Assembly: GCF_037154075.1 (NCBI RefSeq) | Contig: NZ_JBANRJ010000001.1 | Coordinates: forward strand, 3,777,501 to 3,841,500 | Direction of reading: 5' to 3' | Source: Sphingobium aromaticiconvertens | Lineage (GTDB): Bacteria; Pseudomonadota; Alphaproteobacteria; Sphingomonadales; Sphingomonadaceae | Length of the DNA: 64,000 bases | In this document: positions 59,916 to 64,000 of the stretch, piece by piece | Numbering within the stretch: the stretch's first letter is position 1 | Layout of the letters: the number at the start of each line of letters is the position of its first letter | The notes under the pieces: model-generated | Database searches by the model: none | What the model was told of the DNA's origin: nothing | What the model saw: only the letters and a program-made list of their open reading frames with translations | Program-made: the position numbers and the translations under genes

Positions 59916-61207
59916 CAGCGCCCGAAGAGAAACCTCAGGGAGAGGCTGGCCCGTCGGCCCGTCAGGGTGGCGACGTCAACGAGACGGCGAATCTCCCGCG
60001 CCCGGCTCTGCTCGATCTGCCGGCGCAGTGGTCGAAGCTCAGTTCCAACCAGAAGTTACGCGCCAAGCAACTGGGTGTCGTATCGACGATCGCACTGCTT
60101 GGCCTCGGTCTCTACACGGCGAGCACCAGCGGCCAGAAGGAGGCGCCCAAGGCGCCCCAGGCTTCCAATCTCGACATGGGCGCGGGTCTTCGCGGCGACA
60201 GCCTCGAGGTGAAGCTGCGCGGCGATCTCCAGAAGATCCTCGACGGACAGACGCTGCTCGGAGACCGGGTGACTGCGATCGAGGAAGGCAAGGTGGTCCC
60301 GGGCGCCGCCGACACCGGCCACGCCCAAAGCGCGAGCGGCGACGGAGACCTTCCGCCTGCCCTACCCGGCGAGGCCCCCGCCTACCCGCCCGCTCCTCCC
60401 GACGCCAGGGGCGCAGCCGACGAAATCCCTGCGCCGCCTACTGCTCCGGCGGCACCACCCGCGCCGCCCACGGAACGGCAGGTTGGCGCGATCGGCGCGG
60501 CGACCGCCACGCAAGCGGCGGAGGGAGGCGCGGGCGGCGGGGCCGCGTCAAAAAAAGGGAAGCGGACGATCTATTTGCCACCTGGTTTCATGAAGGCGCG
60601 GCTGCTGACCGGTATCGACGCGCTGGCAAGCCGGGACGCGACCAGTAATCCCGAGCCGATCATCGCCCGGGTCCAGGCGCCCGCCGTGCTTCCGAATGAG
60701 GTGAAGGCCAATCTCGCCGGCTGCTTCGTCATCGGCAACGCGACCGGCAGCCTCGCCAAGGAGCGGGTCGAGATCCAGCTCGTCTCGATCTCGTGCGTCG
60801 ATTTCGAGAGCCACGCGGTGGTCGACCAGGCGATCAAGGGCTTCTTCGTCGATGCCGATGGAAAGAAGGGGCTGTCCGGGAAGGTCGTGACCCGCGCCGG
60901 CGCGACGCTCGCGCGCTCGTTCATCGCCGGGACGATCGCCGGCATTTCGCAGTCGGTCGAAGGTACGTTCGGGAGCCTCTCGACCTCGGCGCTTGGCAGC
61001 GTGCGCAGTCTCGACGCGGGCGATGCCGTCAAGTCGGGCGTTGCCGGCGGGCTCTCCAAATCGTCGGACAAGCTCACCGATTTTTATCTCGATCTCGCCC
61101 GCCAGGCCGGCCCGGTGGTCGAAGTCGGCGCGGCCAAGGATGTCGTGGTCGTCATCCAGGAAGGCCTCGCCCTCGAGATCAAGCCGTCGGTCGGAGCCAA
61201 ATTCTGA
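59912..61207 (+). CDS. traB: Type IV conjugative transfer protein TraB
   Basis: VirB10-like core channel protein of 431 residues. It has one membrane helix (GVVSTIALLGLGLYTAS) near residue 60, a Pro-rich periplasmic spacer (about 125-190), and a beta-barrel C-terminal domain (IYLPPGFMKARLLTGIDALA, then AGATLARSFIAGTIAGISQSVEG). It bridges the two membranes with TraK and TraV. Confidence 0.93.
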   Translation: MTAPEEKPQGEAGPSARQGGDVNETANLPRPALLDLPAQWSKLSSNQKLRAKQLGVVSTIALLGLGLYTASTSGQKEAPKAPQASNLDMGAGLRGDSLEVKLRGDLQKILDGQTLLGDRVTAIEEGKVVPGAADTGHAQSASGDGDLPPALPGEAPAYPPAPPDARGAADEIPAPPTAPAAPPAPPTERQVGAIGAATATQAAEGGAGGGAASKKGKRTIYLPPGFMKARLLTGIDALASRDATSNPEPIIARVQAPAVLPNEVKANLAGCFVIGNATGSLAKERVEIQLVSISCVDFESHAVVDQAIKGFFVDADGKKGLSGKVVTRAGATLARSFIAGTIAGISQSVEGTFGSLSTSALGSVRSLDAGDAVKSGVAGGLSKSSDKLTDFYLDLARQAGPVVEVGAAKDVVVVIQEGLALEIKPSVGAKF

Positions 61208-61242
61208 TGCGACGCTCCCCCCATCTTACAGGAGGTTCCGCC

Positions 61243-61875
61243 ATGCTCTCGCTGGCCCACCAGTCTCTCCATCGGTCTCTGCTCTCGCTCAGCCTGCTCG
61301 CGGGCTTGAGCGGATGCGCGACGGTCGGCTCGATGATGTCGCCCTATTCGGAGAAGTTCGACTGCAAGAACAGCGACCACGGCCAATGCATCCATCCCGA
61401 TCGGGCCTATGCGGATGCGGTTGCCGGCGTCACCTCGAAGTCGGACCCCAAGGTTACCAATGACCGTGCCATGCTGCGCGGGCAGGACGCCGACCGAGCG
61501 GTTTCCCGATCGCGCGGAGGAAGCGCGGGCAACGCCTATGGCAGCTATCGCGACAGTGTTTATCGTGAGCTGAAAGGCCTGATCGAAGCGCCGGTCACGC
61601 CGATGCTCAAGCCCGCGCAGACCGTCCGGACGCTAATCCTTCCCTATGCCGATCGGCAGCGCCCGGATCGGCTCTACATGCCGCGCTATGTTTATTCGGT
61701 GGTCGACAAGCCGGTCTGGGTCGTGGGCGGCGCACTTGTCGCCGCACCGGATCGTGCGGCTCAGACACCGATCCTCGGCCAGGTGCGTGATATCGCCGCA
61801 CCCGATGGCGAGCCCGCACCGGCAGGGACGACTCCACCCGCACCGGCCATCGTGCCGCCGGCGCCGCAGGCATGA
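61243..61875 (+). CDS. traV: Type IV conjugative transfer lipoprotein TraV
   Basis: VirB7-like outer-membrane lipoprotein of 210 residues. A signal peptide ends in the lipobox LSGC. The Cys-containing motif FDCKNSDHGQCIHPDRAYADAVAG is the TraV signature. The start at ATG 61243 follows AGGAGG; an ATG at 61207 is an alternative. It overlaps traC by four bases. Confidence 0.9.
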   Translation: MLSLAHQSLHRSLLSLSLLAGLSGCATVGSMMSPYSEKFDCKNSDHGQCIHPDRAYADAVAGVTSKSDPKVTNDRAMLRGQDADRAVSRSRGGSAGNAYGSYRDSVYRELKGLIEAPVTPMLKPAQTVRTLILPYADRQRPDRLYMPRYVYSVVDKPVWVVGGALVAAPDRAAQTPILGQVRDIAAPDGEPAPAGTTPPAPAIVPPAPQA

Positions 61876-64000
61876 GTGGCCTGACTTTTAGCCGGCTGCG
61901 CAATGCCGTGCGGCGCGACAGCTTCTCCGACTATCTGCCGCTTGTGGCCTGGGAGGAGGAAACCAACGCGTTTCTCTGTATCGACGACACTTGGGGCCAT
62001 GCCTGGGAGCTGGTGCCCACCGCCTATATGTTCGCGCATGTCCAGAGTGCGCTGCAGGGGTTGCTCAATATCCACTTCCCCGACGGGACAGTCCTGCAGC
62101 TCCATACCTTCGCGGATCCGCTGATCGACGACGCCCTCGACGCGTTTCTCGATCTGAAGACCCGCGACGATCCGCTCATTCAGGCCTCCGCGCGTCACAC
62201 CCACGCGTATCTCAGCGAAGGGCGTCATGGCCTGAAGGCCCTGCACGGCATCCCGGTCCGCAATTTCCGCACGCTGCTGTCGATCAAGACACGCCGGCCG
62301 CTGGGCGAGGATCTGCGTCGGCAGGTCGAGGAACAATTGTCAAAGCTCGGCATCCGCCGGCTCCCGCCAGAGGAGATGGTCGCCTTCTACCGGCGCGTCT
62401 TCAACGGCGTCGCGACGCAGGCCCCTGGCGTCTTCGCCGACGGCACTGCGACAGGCGCGCCGCCGATCGCCAAGCAGATCATCGATGCAGGCCCCGATCT
62501 CGTGTTCGAGGGCGCGGAGGTTTTCCTCGGCAACCAGGTTGCACGCTGCCTGACGCCCAAGGCGCCGGCCCGGCGCATCACCGCGGAGCGCGCCAACCGT
62601 CTGATGGGCGGGATGCGCGGCGCCTCGGAGGATAGCGACCAGATCGGCGGCCCCTTCCTCTATACGCTCAATATCCTGTTCGATCATTCCCAATTCGAGA
62701 TCCACAAACGGGCGCAGATCCTCTCGGCGCAGAAGGCGGCGGGCAGTTTCGCCGTCGAGGTCGGCAAGCAGATCGAGGAGATCGGCTGGATCCTCGACGA
62801 GGCGGGGAACAGCAAGTTCGTCCGGGTCATTCCCACCATCTGGGTGTTCGGTCGCGACCGTGCCCATGCCCGCGATCTCGCCGCGCGCGCCAAGCGACTA
62901 TGGGAGGGCGAACCCCTGCCCTTCTCGATGCAGGAGGAGAGCTATCTCAACCCGACCCTGCTGGTGATGAGCCTGCCGTTCGGGCTCTATCCCGACCGCG
63001 CGACGCTGCGCCTGCTCGAGCGCGACTTCCGCATGCCGGTCAAAGCGGCGGTAATGCTGGCGCCGATCCAGACCGACTTTCGCGGCGGCGGGCGTCCGGC
63101 GCTTCTCTACACGGGGCGCAAGGGCCAGCTTGTCACGCTCGATCTTTTCGACCCCAGGATCAATAACTACAATTTCATCGTCTCGGCGGAGAGCGGAGCG
63201 GGCAAGAGCTTCCTGCTCAACAATCTCTGCCAGCAATATTATGCCTGCGGCGCGCTCATCCGTATCATCGATATCGGCGGCAGCTACCGGAAACTCTGCA
63301 CGCTCTGCTCGGGCCGCTATATCGACATCGGCGAAGAGCATCTGGTTCTCAACCCCTTCGACATGGGGCTGGCGCTCGACGGCGACGACAAGCAGTCGGC
63401 CATCACCATGGCGGTCGCCATCGTCGCCGAGATGGCCAACGCCTCGACGCGCAAGGGCGTCACCACCTCGGAATGGAACCTCCTCAAGTCCGCCGTTCAA
63501 TGGACGATCGACACAGGGAGGGCCGATCATGGCATTGATGCCGTGCGCGAGTGGCTCGGCACCTATCCCTCACTCGTCGAGACCGATCTCGACCGCGTCG
63601 ATCACCTCGTGCCGACGTCACGCGAGCTGGCTTTCAATCTGCGGGATTTCGGCTCGGGCGGCGCCTATGGCCATTATTTCAACGGGCCGTCGACCCTCGA
63701 CATCCGCAATGACGAATTCGTGGTGCTCGAGCTCGAGCGCCTCAAAGCGATGCCCGACCTCTTCAACGTCATCGTCATGGTGGTGGTGAACGCGGTCACG
63801 CAGGAACTCTACCTGTCCGCGCGCGACCGTCCCCGCTTCGTGCTATGCGACGAAGCCGCGCAGTTCATGACCCGGACTGACGGGCAGGATCTCTCGCGCC
63901 TCGCCGAGGCATTCGGCCAGGGCTATCGGCGCGCGCGCAAATATCGCGGTTCGTTCGGCATCGTGCTGCAGTCGATGAACGACCTGACGCTGTTCGGCGG
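61872..64000 (+). CDS. traC: Type IV conjugative transfer ATPase TraC (3' truncated by window edge)
   Basis: VirB4-like pilus assembly ATPase; the visible part is about 710 residues. It starts MSGLTFSRLRNAVRRDSFSDYLPL. Walker A is SAESGAGKSF near residue 440 and Walker B is FVLCDEAAQFM near residue 655. The frame is open to the last base. TraU, TraN, TraF, TraH and TraG genes are expected to the right. Confidence 0.93.
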   Translation, partial: MSGLTFSRLRNAVRRDSFSDYLPLVAWEEETNAFLCIDDTWGHAWELVPTAYMFAHVQSALQGLLNIHFPDGTVLQLHTFADPLIDDALDAFLDLKTRDDPLIQASARHTHAYLSEGRHGLKALHGIPVRNFRTLLSIKTRRPLGEDLRRQVEEQLSKLGIRRLPPEEMVAFYRRVFNGVATQAPGVFADGTATGAPPIAKQIIDAGPDLVFEGAEVFLGNQVARCLTPKAPARRITAERANRLMGGMRGASEDSDQIGGPFLYTLNILFDHSQFEIHKRAQILSAQKAAGSFAVEVGKQIEEIGWILDEAGNSKFVRVIPTIWVFGRDRAHARDLAARAKRLWEGEPLPFSMQEESYLNPTLLVMSLPFGLYPDRATLRLLERDFRMPVKAAVMLAPIQTDFRGGGRPALLYTGRKGQLVTLDLFDPRINNYNFIVSAESGAGKSFLLNNLCQQYYACGALIRIIDIGGSYRKLCTLCSGRYIDIGEEHLVLNPFDMGLALDGDDKQSAITMAVAIVAEMANASTRKGVTTSEWNLLKSAVQWTIDTGRADHGIDAVREWLGTYPSLVETDLDRVDHLVPTSRELAFNLRDFGSGGAYGHYFNGPSTLDIRNDEFVVLELERLKAMPDLFNVIVMVVVNAVTQELYLSARDRPRFVLCDEAAQFMTRTDGQDLSRLAEAFGQGYRRARKYRGSFGIVLQSMNDLTLFG

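Larger units (their letters stand above)
40165..64000. mobile_element. Integrative conjugative element at tRNA-Asn (right end outside window)
   Basis: The element begins at the 3' end of tRNA-Asn. It carries a large serine recombinase, an MobF relaxase, a coupling protein, an RHH protein with likely oriT, plasmid-type DUF2493/DUF736 genes, a lasso-peptide locus with IS21, and an F-type T4SS operon that leaves the window. No chromosomal core gene is seen after 40,165. The far att site is not visible, so a plasmid integration or a longer island cannot be separated. Confidence 0.85.

Noticed and set aside
1..64000. CRISPR arrays and rRNA genes
   Set aside because: No regularly spaced direct repeats and no rRNA-like sequence were seen.

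Overview
The window looks like a high-GC alphaproteobacterial chromosome, most likely Sphingomonadaceae (Sphingobium/Sphingomonas type). The evidence is the gene content (DUF2794, DUF2793, DUF6127, an OmpA protein with a long polyproline hinge, a GTA-type head/tail cluster) and the strong C/G bias at third codon positions. It has three parts: ordinary chromosome, a gene-transfer-agent (GTA)-like cluster, and the left part of an integrated conjugative element (ICE).

Bases 1-15,000 hold housekeeping and envelope genes: a truncated sugar nucleotidyltransferase, a polysaccharide flippase, cysE, a TauE/SafE exporter, oxyR, moaE-moaD-pgsA, an LplT-like MFS protein, a class A PBP, a GST, a Bax-inhibitor-1 protein, thpR, a lipoprotein SodC and an OmpA protein.

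Bases 15,096-30,828 (minus strand, transcribed right to left) hold a nearly complete RcGTA-like cluster: small and large terminase, portal, DUF6127, prohead protease, HK97 capsid, head-tail genes, major tail protein, gp10-type genes, short tape measure, gp12-gp15 and DUF2793. Three plus-strand genes interrupt it, one of which (DUF559) lies between 43-bp inverted repeats. Terminator-like hairpins sit just upstream of gp1, gp3, gp5 and gp6. gp12 carries an unusually large N-terminal domain.

Bases 30,992-40,025 return to chromosome: a GST, hrpB, a complex I accessory subunit, a broken GFA gene, a MAPEG protein, a GGDEF/EAL protein, moaA and nadK, ending at tRNA-Asn(GTT).

From 40,165 to the right edge is an ICE integrated at the 3' end of tRNA-Asn. 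It encodes a large serine recombinase whose last codons lie inside the tRNA, a lytic transglycosylase, a MobF relaxase, a TraD coupling protein, an RHH protein beside a likely oriT, DUF2493 and DUF736 genes, and an F-type type IV secretion operon (DsbC, pilin, TraL, E, K, B, V, C) that runs off the edge. Between the transfer modules is a lasso-peptide locus: XRE regulator, GntR regulator, a 46-residue precursor that is easily missed, a leader-binding/protease B protein, and a cyclase gene cut after about 19 codons by an IS21 element with perfect 30-bp terminal repeats. This broken lasso cluster carried on an ICE is the most notable find.
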